DNA of 56,085 nucleotides. Source: Desulfovibrionaceae bacterium (lineage in GTDB: Bacteria > Desulfobacterota > Desulfovibrionia > Desulfovibrionales > Desulfovibrionaceae). Location of the stretch: the NCBI GenBank assembly GCA_009782775.1, contig WRIL01000015.1, positions 1 to 56,085 of the forward strand, in the 5' to 3' direction. Each line of letters opens with the position of its first letter. The first letter of the stretch is position 1. Shown here piece after piece: positions 1 to 8,590 of the stretch. The notes beneath the pieces are model-generated. The model saw only the letters and a program-made list of their open reading frames with translations, had not been told where the DNA came from and did no database searches. A program made the translations under genes and the position numbers.

Positions 1-737
1 GGCCGGAGGCGGTGGCGGTGACGGAGGAAATCGCCTTTTTCCAGGCCGTCAAGGCGCGGCTCGCCAAGTTTGACGGAGGCGCGGGCGGCCGCGGCAGCGA
101 GGACATCGAAATCGCCATCAAGCAGGTCATCGACCAGGCGCTTGTTTCCGACAGGGTGATTGACGTTTTTGACGCGGCGGGCATCAAAAAGCCGGATATT
201 TCCATTCTCTCGGAAGAGTTCATGCTGGAAATGAAGGGCATGCGCCACAAAAACATCGCCCTGGAAGTGCTGAGAAAACTGCTCAACGACGAACTGGCCG
301 CCCGCGCCAAAACAAACCTTGTCCAGAGCAAGGCGCTGCTTGAAATGCTGGAAAACGCGCTGCGCCGCTATCACAACAAGCTCATCTCCGCAGCCGAAGT
401 CATCGAGGAGATGATTGCAGTCAGCAAGCAGATCGCCGCCGCCGATGACGAAGCCAAAGCGATGGGCCTTACCGCGTACGAGTATGCCTTTTATACGGCA
501 GTCGCCGCGAATGACAGCGCCCGCGAGCTTATGGGAAAAGAAAAGCTGCGCGAGCTTGCCGTGGTGATTACTGAAAAGGTGCGGCAAAACGCCAGCATCG
601 ACTGGAATCTGAAAGAAAGCGTGCAGGCGCAGCTTCGAGTAATCATCAGGCGCACTTTGCGCAAGTATGGCTACCCGCCGGACATGCGGCAACTGGCGAC
701 GGAAACCGTCATGAAACAGGCTGAGATGATCGCGTAA
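1..737 (+). CDS. hsdR: Type I restriction enzyme R subunit, C-terminal part (5' end outside window)
   Basis: The reading frame is open to the left edge, so only about the last 245 residues are visible. The helical, charged sequence with the segments EIAFFQAVKARLAKF near the start and DIEIAIKQVIDQALVSD after it is typical of the EcoR124-type HsdR C-terminal domain (DUF3387), which holds the motor subunit onto the methylase core. The nuclease and DEAD-box translocase domains would lie outside the window, as would hsdM and hsdS if present. The frame ends cleanly at TAA with no visible damage. It converges on the minus-strand larE, with 58 bases between them and no strong terminator. Family assignment is from recognised sequence, not a search. 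Confidence 0.85.
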   Translation, partial: PEAVAVTEEIAFFQAVKARLAKFDGGAGGRGSEDIEIAIKQVIDQALVSDRVIDVFDAAGIKKPDISILSEEFMLEMKGMRHKNIALEVLRKLLNDELAARAKTNLVQSKALLEMLENALRRYHNKLISAAEVIEEMIAVSKQIAAADDEAKAMGLTAYEYAFYTAVAANDSARELMGKEKLRELAVVITEKVRQNASIDWNLKESVQAQLRVIIRRTLRKYGYPPDMRQLATETVMKQAEMIA

Positions 738-795
738 GAATTGTCTGGTATGAATTAAGAAAATTTATGTTCAATGGCGGCGTGCCGGCCCCGCC

Positions 796-1626
796 TCATT
801 CCTCCAGAAGGGCGTTCAGGCTGCCGGGGAAGTAGCCGCGGAGATCAACGGCGCTGTATGTAAAGCCCAGCTCGCGCAGACGCTGGTCAACGCGCCGGCG
901 CAGATCCGCGTCCGCCAGGCGGTCCAGGCCGTGTTCGTCCAGTTCCAGGCGGGCCAGACGCCCCTGTTCATGAAAGCGCACCCGCACCTGCTCAAACCCT
1001 TGGTCCAGCAGGAATTGTTCGGCTGCGTCAACGCGGGCCAGGCCTTCCGGGCTGATACGTTCGCCGTAAGGGAAACGGGAGGCTAGGCAGGCAAAGGCGG
1101 GCTTGTTCCAGGTGGGCAGGCCCATTTCTTTGGAGAGGGCGCGGATCTCCGCCTTGCCCAGGCGGGCCAGACGCAGGGGGCTGAGCACGCCCATTTCGGC
1201 CACGGCCTTTAAGCCTGGGCGGTAATCGTTCTCGTCGTCCAGGTTGGAGGCCTCGGCCACCCTAGACGTTCCTGTTTGGGCGGCCAAGGCCATGATTTTG
1301 CCCAGGAGCTGTTTTTTGCACCAATAACAGCGATCCGGCGGGTTTTGGGCAAAATTTTCCAGGGCTAGTTCCTCGGAATCCACCAGGTAATGCCGTATGC
1401 CCCTGGTCCTGGCGAACTCCTGGGCCGCCCGCAGTTCCCTCTGGGGAAAGCTTGGGGAACAGCCGGTCACGGCCATGACCCCATCCCCCAAGGCCTCATG
1501 GGCGGTTTGCAGCAGAAAGGCGGAATCCGTACCTCCGGAAAAGGCCACGGCCACGCTCCCCAAGCCGCGCAGGTATTCGGTAAGGATTTTTCGTTTTTCC
1601 CCAAGGGCGTTCAAGGTGGCATCCAC
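796..1626 (-). CDS. larE: ATP-dependent sacrificial sulfur transferase LarE
   Basis: This 276-residue PP-loop ATPase has the pyrophosphate motif SGGTDS at residues 30-35, a CYWCKK pair at 100-105, and NKPAFACLASR with Cys180 where LarE carries its sulfur-donating cysteine. LarE adenylates and sulfurates a nicotinate mononucleotide derivative during synthesis of the nickel-pincer (NPN) cofactor used by lactate racemase and related enzymes. No larA, larB or larC is in this window, so its partners must be elsewhere or it serves another thiolation. Having one cysteine in the 180 loop suggests the sacrificial type rather than the three-cysteine [4Fe-4S] type; that is inference. It lies 59 bases downstream of the DHH gene on the same strand and may share its transcript. 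Confidence 0.85.
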   Translation of the reverse strand: MDATLNALGEKRKILTEYLRGLGSVAVAFSGGTDSAFLLQTAHEALGDGVMAVTGCSPSFPQRELRAAQEFARTRGIRHYLVDSEELALENFAQNPPDRCYWCKKQLLGKIMALAAQTGTSRVAEASNLDDENDYRPGLKAVAEMGVLSPLRLARLGKAEIRALSKEMGLPTWNKPAFACLASRFPYGERISPEGLARVDAAEQFLLDQGFEQVRVRFHEQGRLARLELDEHGLDRLADADLRRRVDQRLRELGFTYSAVDLRGYFPGSLNALLEE

Positions 1627-1685
1627 GGCACGAAGCCCTGCCGGTCAAGGGAAATTAGTGAACATGGCGCGCCGGGCCGGCGGCA

Positions 1686-2597
1686 TCATGTGCCCTTGAG
1701 CGCCTGGACGATTTCCTGGATGGCCTGGGCGGCTTTTTCCGTGGCGACCTGGCAGGTTCCCACCTGGAAGTGTCCGCCGCCGCCGTGGGCCAGCATCAGT
1801 TTGCCCACATCCGCGGTGCAGCCGCGGTTGAGAATGGAGTGTCCCACGGTAATCACCACGTTCTGCTGTTTCAGTCCCCAGATGACCTGGACGCTGACAT
1901 TGGTGTCCGGGTACAGGGCATAGACGGTAAAACGGTTGCCCGAAAAAATCTCCGGTTCATCGCGCAGATCGATGACGAGCACGTTGCCGTCGGTTTTTGA
2001 ACAACGGGACAACATGGCCACAAAGTCTTTCTGATGGGCGAAATAGCGGTCTGTTCTCTCTTTGACGTCGCTGTTTTCCAGGATTTCCTCGGCGCTCTTT
2101 TCGTTGCAATAATTGATCATGTCCAGCATGAGCTGGTAATTGCTGATTCGATAGTCGCGGTAGCGGCCCAGCCCGGTGCGCGGGTCCATGATCATGCCCA
2201 GGAGCACCCAGTCTTTGGGATGAAGAATATCCTCGCGGCTCAGGTTGGCGCTGTCCACTTTATCCACGGCCTCCATCATGGAATCCAGGCTGGCCGGAAA
2301 GCTTTCATGCCCATTGTAGTAATCCCAGATCACCCGGGCGCAACTGGGAGCGAGTTTGGAGCTGCCCTCGAATTCCACGACGCCCAGGCGATCGTGTTCG
2401 CTGCTGTGGTGGTCAAACCACATGCCGCAACCGTTCACATAAGGCACATTGGCCAGCACATCGTTGTCCGTCACATCCACCAGCCCGTCCTGCAAATCTT
2501 TGGGATGGGCGAACTTGTACTCTTCAATCAGGCCGATGGAACGTAGCAGCACAGCGCAGGCCAGGCCGTCAAAATCCGAACGGGTCACCAAGCGCAT
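1686..2597 (-). CDS. DHH-family phosphoesterase (exopolyphosphatase/NrnA-like)
   Basis: A 303-residue soluble protein. It opens with TRSDFDGLACAVLL (DHH motif I, DFDG at residues 8-11), has the signature WFDHHSSEHD near residue 62, and ends with a DHHA1-like glycine-rich motif AHGGGGHFQVG around residue 270. These residues bind two Mn/Mg ions in the DHH superfamily (RecJ, NrnA nanoRNase/pAp phosphatase, family II pyrophosphatase, exopolyphosphatase). Overall form resembles the short proteins annotated as exopolyphosphatase-like, but substrate cannot be told from sequence. The start is ATG with AGTCTTGATATG context and a weak ribosome binding site. It is divergent from the sirtuin gene. Confidence 0.75.
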   Translation of the reverse strand: MRLVTRSDFDGLACAVLLRSIGLIEEYKFAHPKDLQDGLVDVTDNDVLANVPYVNGCGMWFDHHSSEHDRLGVVEFEGSSKLAPSCARVIWDYYNGHESFPASLDSMMEAVDKVDSANLSREDILHPKDWVLLGMIMDPRTGLGRYRDYRISNYQLMLDMINYCNEKSAEEILENSDVKERTDRYFAHQKDFVAMLSRCSKTDGNVLVIDLRDEPEIFSGNRFTVYALYPDTNVSVQVIWGLKQQNVVITVGHSILNRGCTADVGKLMLAHGGGGHFQVGTCQVATEKAAQAIQEIVQALKGT

Positions 2598-2839
2598 ATC
2601 AAGACTCCTGTTGGGTTTACCCAGGGTTTTCTCAAGTTTACGAGGTTTGGTTCAGCGGTTTTGATCCGCTGATTGGATCTTTATAAGGCGAGTCCGCCAA
2701 AAACACAACCCATTTTTATATTGCAAAAAGCCGGAGTTACGCGCATAGTCCGCGATATGCGGAGATGGTCCCGTCCCGCGGTTAGAGGGACGGGCGATAA
2801 TTGGCGGCGCCGTCCGGGACGCGGCAAAGGCGGGACGAA
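2598..2839. promoter_or_regulatory. Divergent promoter region between DHH gene and sirtuin
   Basis: This 242-base gap holds the promoters of two divergent genes. Two hairpins are visible: CAGCGG/CCGCTG at 2653-2671 and an 8-bp stem CCCGTCCC/GGGACGGG at 2770-2794, the latter about 45 bases before the sirtuin start and possibly in its leader. AT-rich tracts near 2680-2730 are the likeliest promoter area, but no convincing -35/-10 pair was found. Confidence 0.35.
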
Positions 2840-3556
2840 ATGTTGGCAATTCTTACAGGGGCCGGCATCAGCAAGGAAAGCGGCCTGGATACCTTTCGCG
2901 ATGCCGATGGACTCTGGCAAAAGGTGCGCATGGAAGATGTGGTCACTCCGGAAGGTTTTGAGCGCGATCCGGAACAGTCGCACAATTTTCATAACGCCCT
3001 GCGCCGCACCTTGCTGAGCGGCTCAATCCAGCCCAATGCGGCCCACCTCGCCTTGGCCCGCCTGGAAAAGGAATACCCGGGCGAAACCCTGGTCATCACC
3101 CAGAATATTGACGATCTGCACGAGCGCGGGGGCAGCCGGAACGTGCTGCACATGCACGGCGAACTTTTGCGGATCCGTTGCCGGAAGTGCGCCGCGGTCA
3201 TGCCCTGGACCGAAGATCTCTTCACTTCCACCCCCTGTCCCAAGTGCGGGGCGGCCGGCTCGCTCCGTCCCAACATCGTCTGGTTCGGCGAGGTGCCTTT
3301 TTTTATGTCCGAAATAGAGGCGGCCCTGAGGAGATGCTCCATCTTCGTCTCCATCGGCACCTCCGGCAATGTCTATCCGGCGGCGCAGTTCTGCGTCATG
3401 GCCCGGCACAGCGGGGCCAGAACCGTGGAGCTGAACCTGGAGCCTTCCAACCAGGCCAGGGTCTTCCAGGAAAGCGATTATGGGCCGGCCACCAAGGTGG
3501 TTCCGGCCTGGGTGGAAAATTTGCTAAAAATCTCTTGCATCGGGGTGGTGAATTAG
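2840..3556 (+). CDS. NAD-dependent protein deacylase, Sir2 family (sirtuin)
   Basis: Start chosen at ATG 2840 because sirtuins begin close to the GAGIS motif (residues 7-11) and a GGCGGGA site lies just upstream; an in-frame ATG at 2801 would add 13 unconserved residues. The 238-residue protein shows GAGISKESGLDTFR, TQNIDD (87-92), the catalytic His106 in HMHGEL, and a zinc site Cys114/Cys117/Cys133/Cys136. It removes acyl groups from lysine using NAD+. Bacterial CobB/SIRT5-type enzymes have a Tyr-x-x-Arg pair for acidic acyl groups; here the matching segment reads NFHNALRR, so Tyr is replaced by His51 and Arg by Leu54. It precedes the acyl-CoA module on the same strand, which may link it to removal of acyl marks. 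Confidence 0.9.
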   Translation: MLAILTGAGISKESGLDTFRDADGLWQKVRMEDVVTPEGFERDPEQSHNFHNALRRTLLSGSIQPNAAHLALARLEKEYPGETLVITQNIDDLHERGGSRNVLHMHGELLRIRCRKCAAVMPWTEDLFTSTPCPKCGAAGSLRPNIVWFGEVPFFMSEIEAALRRCSIFVSIGTSGNVYPAAQFCVMARHSGARTVELNLEPSNQARVFQESDYGPATKVVPAWVENLLKISCIGVVN

Positions 3557-3628
3557 CTATTACTTCAGGCAAGTTTCATAAAATTGGCTGTTCGTCGTCT
3601 GGCGTCCGCGGCCGCTGGTTGTTCAATT

Positions 3629-3649
3629 TATCCGGGGCTTCCCCGGATA
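3629..3649. promoter_or_regulatory. Perfect 9-bp hairpin in leader of the permease operon
   Basis: TATCCGGGG and CCCCGGATA form a perfect inverted repeat with a CTT loop, in the 181-base gap between the sirtuin stop and the permease start. There is no following T-run, so it is not a standard terminator; it may be an operator, a leader hairpin, or a transcript end with poor U-tract. Confidence 0.35.
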
Positions 3650-3737
3650 TCTGAAATAATGGCTGAAAATTTCGATTGTATTGCGGATTTCGGCGTGAAT
3701 GGCCCATCTAAACCTTATCACTTCGCGGAGGCATTCT

Positions 3738-5126
3738 ATGGTTATCGGCATAATCCTTTCTTTGGCCCTGTTGACCTACATAGCCTATAAAGGCTATTCG
3801 GTCATCCTGTTCGCGCCCGTGTGCGCTATGGTGGCGGCGCTGACCGACGGCTACCATCTTATGCCGGCGTACACCGAAGTGTTCATGGTGCGCGCGGTCA
3901 TCTATGTCAAAAATTTCTTCCCGGTCTTCCTCCTGGGCGCGGTCTTCGGCAAGGTGATGGAAGACAGCGGCGCGGCCCGCTCCGTGGCCCGCTTCATCGC
4001 CGATAAACTTGGGCCGGAGCGCGCGATCGTCGCCATCGTGCTGGCCGCGGCCGTGCTGACTTACGGCGGCGTGAGCCTCTTTGTGGTGGCCTTCGCGGTC
4101 TATCCCTTCGCCAACTCCCTGTTCCAGGCGGCGGATCTTCCCCGCCGCCTCATCCCCGGCACCATCGCCCTGGGGGCCTTCACCTTCACTATGACGGCCA
4201 TCCCCGGCACCCCGCAGATCCAGAACATCATCCCGACCAGGTATTTCGGCACCGACAGCTTCGCCGCCCCTGGATTCGGCATTTGCGGCGCCCTCGGCAT
4301 GTTTGTTCTCGGCGTTCTTTGGCTGGAACACCGCAAGCGCAAGATGCTGGCCGCGGGCGAGAGACACGGTGAGCCGGACACCCGCGTGTCCATCAACTTT
4401 AACGACGGCGTGCCGGAAATTCCCCCGGCGTTCGCGGCCATGCCCCTCCTGCTTGTGCTGGCCATCAACTTTACCTTGACCAAGATGATTCCCCAATGGT
4501 GGGACGTCCAAATCCTGTCAATCGCCAAGGGTCTGCCCCTGGCGGCCACAGCCATCCCCACGGCCAATTGGGCGCTGATCATCGCCCTGGTCTGCGGCAT
4601 CGTTTTCGCCGTTATTCTGGCGGGCAAGCAGTTCAAGGCCCGCGGCAACCTGCAGGCCGCCCTCAACGCCGGGGCCATCGGCTCCCTCCTGGCCATCATG
4701 AACACGGCCTCGGAAGTGGGCTACGGCAATGTGGTCAGCTCCCTGTCCGGCTTCGCCTCGGTAAAGGACGCCCTGCTGTCCATACCAGGCACTCCGTTGA
4801 TTTCCGAGGCCCTGGCCGTCAACCTGCTGGCCGGTCTTACCGGTTCCGCATCCGGCGGCATGAGCATCGCCCTGGAAGCCATGGGCGCGCATTACCTGGC
4901 CCTGGCCAACCAGATAGGCCTCAGCCCGGAACTGTTGCACCGCGTGGCCTCCATGTCCTCGGGCGGTTTTGACACCATGCCGCACAACGGCGCGGTCATC
5001 ACCCTCCTGGCCATCTGCGGCATGAACCACAAGAAGTCTTACCCGGATATCGGCATGACCTCTCTGGTTCTTCCCTTTGCGTGGAGTTTCTGCCTGATTG
5101 CGATTTGGACGATCCTTGGCCTGTAA
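3738..5126 (+). CDS. GntP-family organic acid permease
   Basis: Start taken at ATG 3738, which follows a GGAGG site; the earlier in-frame ATG at 3699 lacks one. The 462-residue protein is almost entirely hydrophobic, with about 12-14 predicted membrane segments, the usual length of the family. Recognisable GntP-type segments include a conserved early block (GYSVILFAPVCAMVAAL), TAIPGTPQIQN in the middle and SSGGFDTMPHNGAV near the C-terminus. GntP members import gluconate and other hydroxy acids with protons. It is 30 bases upstream of the CoA-transferase and almost certainly co-transcribed, so it probably imports the acid that is then activated. The substrate cannot be read from sequence; a short 3-hydroxy acid is the working guess. 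Confidence 0.8.
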   Translation: MVIGIILSLALLTYIAYKGYSVILFAPVCAMVAALTDGYHLMPAYTEVFMVRAVIYVKNFFPVFLLGAVFGKVMEDSGAARSVARFIADKLGPERAIVAIVLAAAVLTYGGVSLFVVAFAVYPFANSLFQAADLPRRLIPGTIALGAFTFTMTAIPGTPQIQNIIPTRYFGTDSFAAPGFGICGALGMFVLGVLWLEHRKRKMLAAGERHGEPDTRVSINFNDGVPEIPPAFAAMPLLLVLAINFTLTKMIPQWWDVQILSIAKGLPLAATAIPTANWALIIALVCGIVFAVILAGKQFKARGNLQAALNAGAIGSLLAIMNTASEVGYGNVVSSLSGFASVKDALLSIPGTPLISEALAVNLLAGLTGSASGGMSIALEAMGAHYLALANQIGLSPELLHRVASMSSGGFDTMPHNGAVITLLAICGMNHKKSYPDIGMTSLVLPFAWSFCLIAIWTILGL

Positions 5127-5156
5127 CCGAGCGGAAAAATACCAGGAGGAAAAGCT

Positions 5157-6707
5157 ATGGCTGAATTCCTAACTCCTCAAGAAGCGGCGGCCCTGGTCAA
5201 AGACGGGGATGTGCTGATTACCGAGGGCTTTCTCCTGCACGCCTTTCCGGAGCAGGTGGTCAAGGCCTTGGGCGAGCGCTTCGCGCAGACCGGATCTCCA
5301 AAGGGATTGACTCTAGTTTACGCGGCCGGGCAAGGAGGGGGCGTGAATACCGGGCTGGATTTTCTGGCCCATGAAAAACTCCTGAAAAGAGTGGTGGCCG
5401 GGCATTGGAACCTCAGCCCCACCTTGGGGAAACTTGCGGCCGAGAATAAAATCGAGGCCTACAACCTGCCCCAGGGGGTCATCTGCCATCTCTATCGAGA
5501 CATGGCGGCGGGCAAGCCCGGCACGGTCACCCATGTGGGCCTGAAGACCTTTGTGGACCCCCGCCTGGACGGCGGCAAGCTCAACTCTCTCACCAAGGAA
5601 GACATCCTTGAGGTGATCACCCTTGGGGGGCGGGAACAGCTCTTCTACAAGGCCTATAAACCAACGGTCTGCATGTTGCGTGGAACCTTCGCCGATGAAA
5701 AGGGCAATATCTCCATGGAAGAGGAGGGCGCCTGCCTCACCCTGGTCTCGATAGCCCAGGCGGTGAAGAGAAACGGCGGCAAGGTCATCGTCCAGGTGCG
5801 CAAGGTGGTCAAGTCCGGCGCCCTGGATCCCAAACTGGTCAAGATCCCCCACATCTGCGTGGATGTGGTGGTGGAAGTGCCCAGGGATCTGCACCAGCAG
5901 GATGTGCCCATTGACCTTGTCGGCGCCTGCGCCGGGAACCAGCGCATTCCCACCGGATCCCTGCCGCCCATTGACCTGGATGACCGCAAGATTATCGGCC
6001 GCCGCGGGGCTATGGAGCTTATGCCAAAGTCCGTGGTCAACCTGGGCATCGGCATGCCGGAAGGGGTGTCGGCTGTGGCCAACGAGGAAGGCATCGGCGA
6101 TTACATGACCCTGACGGTGGAAGCCGGACCGGTCGGCGGCGTGCCCCAGGGCGGCAGGCTCTTCGGCGTTTCCGTGAATCCAGACTGCATCCTGGATCAG
6201 GCCTACCAGTTTGACTTCTATGACGGCGGCGGTTTGGATATTGCCTATCTGGGCCTCGCCGAATGCGATGAAAAGGGCAATATCAACGTCAGCAAGATGG
6301 GGCCGCGCATCACCGGGTGCGGCGGTTTCATCAACATCACCCAGAACGCCAGGAAGGTGTTTTTCTGCGGCACCTTCACCGCCAAGGGCCTGGAAGTCGA
6401 GGCGGCTGACGGCAAGTTGGTGATCAAAAAAGAAGGCGAGGTCAAGAAGTTCCTGAAGAAGGTCGGGCATGTCACCTTCAGCGGCGAATACGCCGCCCAG
6501 ATAGGGCAGCCGGTCTTTTATCTGACGGAACGCGCTGTCTTCCAGTTGAAAAAGGACGGTTTGCACCTGATCGAAGTGGCTCCGGGCGTGAATATTGAAA
6601 AGGATATTCTGGCCCACATGGAATTCAAGCCGATCATTGAAGGTACGCCCAAGCTCATGGATGCCCGCATTTTCAAGAAGGCGCCGATGGGCCTGTCCAA
6701 AAAATAA
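5157..6707 (+). CDS. ydiF: Acyl-CoA:acid CoA-transferase, family I (YdiF/propionate CoA-transferase type)
   Basis: This 516-residue single-chain family I CoA-transferase has fused alpha and beta halves. The catalytic glutamate that forms the glutamyl-CoA thioester is placed at Glu322 in LTVEAGPVGGVP, matching the VEAG/VESG motif of YdiF and clostridial propionate CoA-transferase. The glycine-rich NLGIGMPEG just before it is the oxyanion/CoA region. A GGAGG precedes the ATG at 5157. It would charge an imported acid with CoA from acetyl-CoA or from the product acyl-CoA, so activation costs no ATP. Its neighbours (hydratase, acyl-CoA dehydrogenase, fixABCX-like genes) match the E. coli ydiF-ydiO-ydiQRST order, with a hydratase inserted. 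Confidence 0.88.
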   Translation: MAEFLTPQEAAALVKDGDVLITEGFLLHAFPEQVVKALGERFAQTGSPKGLTLVYAAGQGGGVNTGLDFLAHEKLLKRVVAGHWNLSPTLGKLAAENKIEAYNLPQGVICHLYRDMAAGKPGTVTHVGLKTFVDPRLDGGKLNSLTKEDILEVITLGGREQLFYKAYKPTVCMLRGTFADEKGNISMEEEGACLTLVSIAQAVKRNGGKVIVQVRKVVKSGALDPKLVKIPHICVDVVVEVPRDLHQQDVPIDLVGACAGNQRIPTGSLPPIDLDDRKIIGRRGAMELMPKSVVNLGIGMPEGVSAVANEEGIGDYMTLTVEAGPVGGVPQGGRLFGVSVNPDCILDQAYQFDFYDGGGLDIAYLGLAECDEKGNINVSKMGPRITGCGGFINITQNARKVFFCGTFTAKGLEVEAADGKLVIKKEGEVKKFLKKVGHVTFSGEYAAQIGQPVFYLTERAVFQLKKDGLHLIEVAPGVNIEKDILAHMEFKPIIEGTPKLMDARIFKKAPMGLSKK

Positions 6708-6741
6708 GTCCTGGTAAGCCAAAGTAGTCATGGATTGTAAC

Positions 6742-6766
6742 CCCGGCGCGGCGAACCCGCGCCGGG
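6742..6766. other. GC-rich intergenic hairpin between CoA-transferase and hydratase
   Basis: CCCGGCGCG and CGCGCCGGG form a perfect 9-bp stem with a 7-base loop, ending 7 bases before the ribosome binding site of the MaoC gene. There is no U-tract. It is placed like an mRNA processing or stability element within an operon. Confidence 0.4.
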
Positions 6767-6782
6767 ACCTGCGGAGGAAAAT

Positions 6783-7196
6783 ATGGCCTGGACGTTCGCG
6801 ACCCTGAAGGTCGGCGACAAAGACAGCATCAGCAAGGTAATCACCGCCGAGGTGGTGGCCAAATTCGCGGATGTGAGCAATGACAACAACCCCATACATC
6901 TGGACGAGGCCTTTGCCAAAACCACCCGTTTCGGCCAGCGCATCGCCCACGGCATGATCAGCGCCGGGCTGATCAGCGCGGTGCACGGCACGCTTATTCC
7001 CGGCCAGGGCGCGGTCTATATGACCCAGTCCCTCAAGTTCCGCGCCCCGGTTTTTTATGGCGACACCCTGACCGCCTGGGCCGAGGTGCAGGAAAAGATC
7101 GAGGACAAAAAACGGGTGCTGATGAAGAACTGGGTGGTTAACCAAAAGGGCGAGACCGTGGTGGAAGGCGAAGGTTTGCTACTTTTTAATGTTTGA
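6783..7196 (+). CDS. MaoC-family (R)-specific enoyl-CoA hydratase
   Basis: A 137-residue single hot-dog domain of PhaJ size. The hydratase motif is clear: Asp34 and His39 in SNDNNPIHLDE form the catalytic dyad, followed by FGQRIAHGMISAGLIS, the family's second conserved block. It interconverts (R)-3-hydroxyacyl-CoA and trans-2-enoyl-CoA. A CGGAGG site lies 5 bases before the ATG. Sitting between the CoA-transferase and the acyl-CoA dehydrogenase, it would dehydrate the activated hydroxy acid to the enoyl-CoA that the dehydrogenase reduces, or run the reverse reaction. E. coli ydi operons lack this gene, so here the module may accept a 3-hydroxy acid directly. Confidence 0.88.
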   Translation: MAWTFATLKVGDKDSISKVITAEVVAKFADVSNDNNPIHLDEAFAKTTRFGQRIAHGMISAGLISAVHGTLIPGQGAVYMTQSLKFRAPVFYGDTLTAWAEVQEKIEDKKRVLMKNWVVNQKGETVVEGEGLLLFNV

Positions 7197-7372
7197 GTGT
7201 TTTGGCTTCCCGCGCGCCCGGCAAGGGGCGGCGTATAAAACATGGAATACCCGGGCCGGAGTTCGCTAGTGCGGGCTTACGCCCGGTTCGAGGGTAGTCG
7301 CGTTGCCTGCGGCGGTTTGCCGATGGAAACGTAAACCTTGACGGAAACAACCTAAAATGAAGGAGAGACCGG

Positions 7373-8509
7373 ATGAGCTTTTTGACTGAAGAACAACTTG
7401 CTATTCAGAAGATGGTGCGGGAATTCGCCGATAAAAAAGTGGCGCCCATTGCCGGCAAAGCCGACAAGGAACATCGTTTTCCTGCGGAAACGGTCAAGGA
7501 GATGGCGGATCTGAATCTTTTCGGCCTTACCATTCCCGAAGAGTATGAGGGCGTTGGCGGCGACAATGTGAGCTACAGCATCGCGGTGGAAGAACTTTCC
7601 CGCGTCTGCGGTTCCCACGGCGTGATTCTTTCGGCCCACGTTTCTCTGGCGGAATTCCCCGTCGCGTACTTCGGCACCGAGGCCCAGAAGAAAAAATATC
7701 TTCCTGACATGGCCTCCGGGCGTAAAATGGGCGCCTTTTGTCTGACCGAACCCGGCGCCGGCACGGACGCGGCCTCCCAGCAGACGGAAGCCGTGCTCAA
7801 GGGCGACAAATACATCATCAACGGTTCCAAGGTCTTCATCACCAACGGCGGCGTGGCGGAAACCTTCATCGTCTTCGCCATGACCGACAAAAGCAAAGGC
7901 CTGAAGGGCATCACCGCCTTCATCGTGGAGAAGAAATTCCCCGGCTTTGCGGTGGGGCAATTGGAAGACAAGTTGGGCATCTGCGCCTCTTCCACCACGG
8001 AAATCATTTTCAAGAACTGTGAAGTGCCCCTGGAAAATATGCTGGGCAAGGAAGGCGAAGGCTTCAAGATCGCCATGCAGACCCTGGACGGCGGCCGCAT
8101 CGGCATAGCCTCTCAGGCCCTCGGTCTGGCTCAGGGCGCTTTGGAAGCGTCCATTACCTATGCCAAGCAGCGCCTGCAGTTCGGCAAGCCCATTTCCGCC
8201 AACCAGGGCATTCAATGGATGCTGGCCGACATGGCCACCCAGGTGGAAGCGGCTCGCCATATGACCAGGAATGCGGCCATGCTCAAAGACAGCGGGCAGC
8301 GCTACAGCAAAGAGGCGGCCATGGCCAAGCTGTTCGCGGCTGAAACCGCCATGTGGGTGACCACCAAAGCCGTACAGGTGCACGGCGGCATAGGCTACAC
8401 CCGCTCTTACCCGGTGGAACGGCTCATGCGCGACGCCAAGATTACGGAAATCTATGAAGGCACCAGTGAAGTGCAGCGCATGGTCATTTCCGGCAGCATC
8501 CTTGCGTAA
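7373..8509 (+). CDS. Acyl-CoA dehydrogenase / short-chain enoyl-CoA reductase (YdiO-like)
   Basis: The 378-residue protein has the complete acyl-CoA dehydrogenase fold: N-terminal helical domain, the FAD-contacting beta domain block [10 protein letters not shown] near residue 124, and the C-terminal helical domain with [16 protein letters not shown] and catalytic base Glu362 in IYEGTSE. Length matches butyryl-CoA dehydrogenase, CaiA and YdiO. Electrons pass to or from the ETF encoded directly downstream. In the CaiA/YdiO setting the enzyme works as an enoyl-CoA reductase fed through FixABCX. Direction here is not settled by sequence. A GGAGAG site precedes the ATG. The 176-base gap upstream has only a weak 5-bp hairpin (7272-7285) and no clear promoter. 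Confidence 0.9.
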   Translation: MSFLTEEQLAIQKMVREFADKKVAPIAGKADKEHRFPAETVKEMADLNLFGLTIPEEYEGVGGDNVSYSIAVEELSRVCGSHGVILSAHVSLAEFPVAYFGTEAQKKKYLPDMASGRKMGAFCLTEPGAGTDAASQQTEAVLKGDKYIINGSKVFITNGGVAETFIVFAMTDKSKGLKGITAFIVEKKFPGFAVGQLEDKLGICASSTTEIIFKNCEVPLENMLGKEGEGFKIAMQTLDGGRIGIASQALGLAQGALEASITYAKQRLQFGKPISANQGIQWMLADMATQVEAARHMTRNAAMLKDSGQRYSKEAAMAKLFAAETAMWVTTKAVQVHGGIGYTRSYPVERLMRDAKITEIYEGTSEVQRMVISGSILA

Positions 8510-8523
8510 ACAACGACCATAAC

Positions 8524-8578
8524 TATGCTCCGCGCCGGCGCGAGGCTTTGAAACTCGCGCCGTTGCGGGGCATATTTT
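8524..8578 (+). other. Long two-part hairpin between acyl-CoA dehydrogenase and etfB/fixA
   Basis: The outer stem pairs TATGCTCCGC (8524-8533) with GCGGGGCATA (8565-8574) with one T-G pair; the inner stem pairs CGGCGCGAG (8536-8544) with CTCGCGCCG (8554-8562) perfectly. It is followed at once by TTTT (8575-8578), so it could act as a partial terminator or attenuator that lowers fix gene expression relative to the upstream genes, or as an RNase-protection hairpin. Confidence 0.5.
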
Positions 8579-8590
8579 CTGTGAGGGATT

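Noticed and set aside
1-737. Restriction-modification defence island at the left edge
   Set aside because: Only the HsdR C-terminus is visible, and the next genes (larE, DHH, sirtuin) are not defence genes by sequence. The sirtuin is a stand-alone CobB-like enzyme without a defence partner domain.
3661-3790. A short frame before the GntP gene starting at ATG 3661
   Set aside because: It overlaps the permease start in another frame, has no ribosome site and no protein-like pattern.
5313-7145. A 610-codon open frame on the minus strand opposite the CoA-transferase and MaoC genes
   Set aside because: High GC with strong codon bias leaves stop-free antisense frames. The plus-strand frames have clear catalytic motifs and ribosome sites; the antisense product is His/Gly-rich with no motif.
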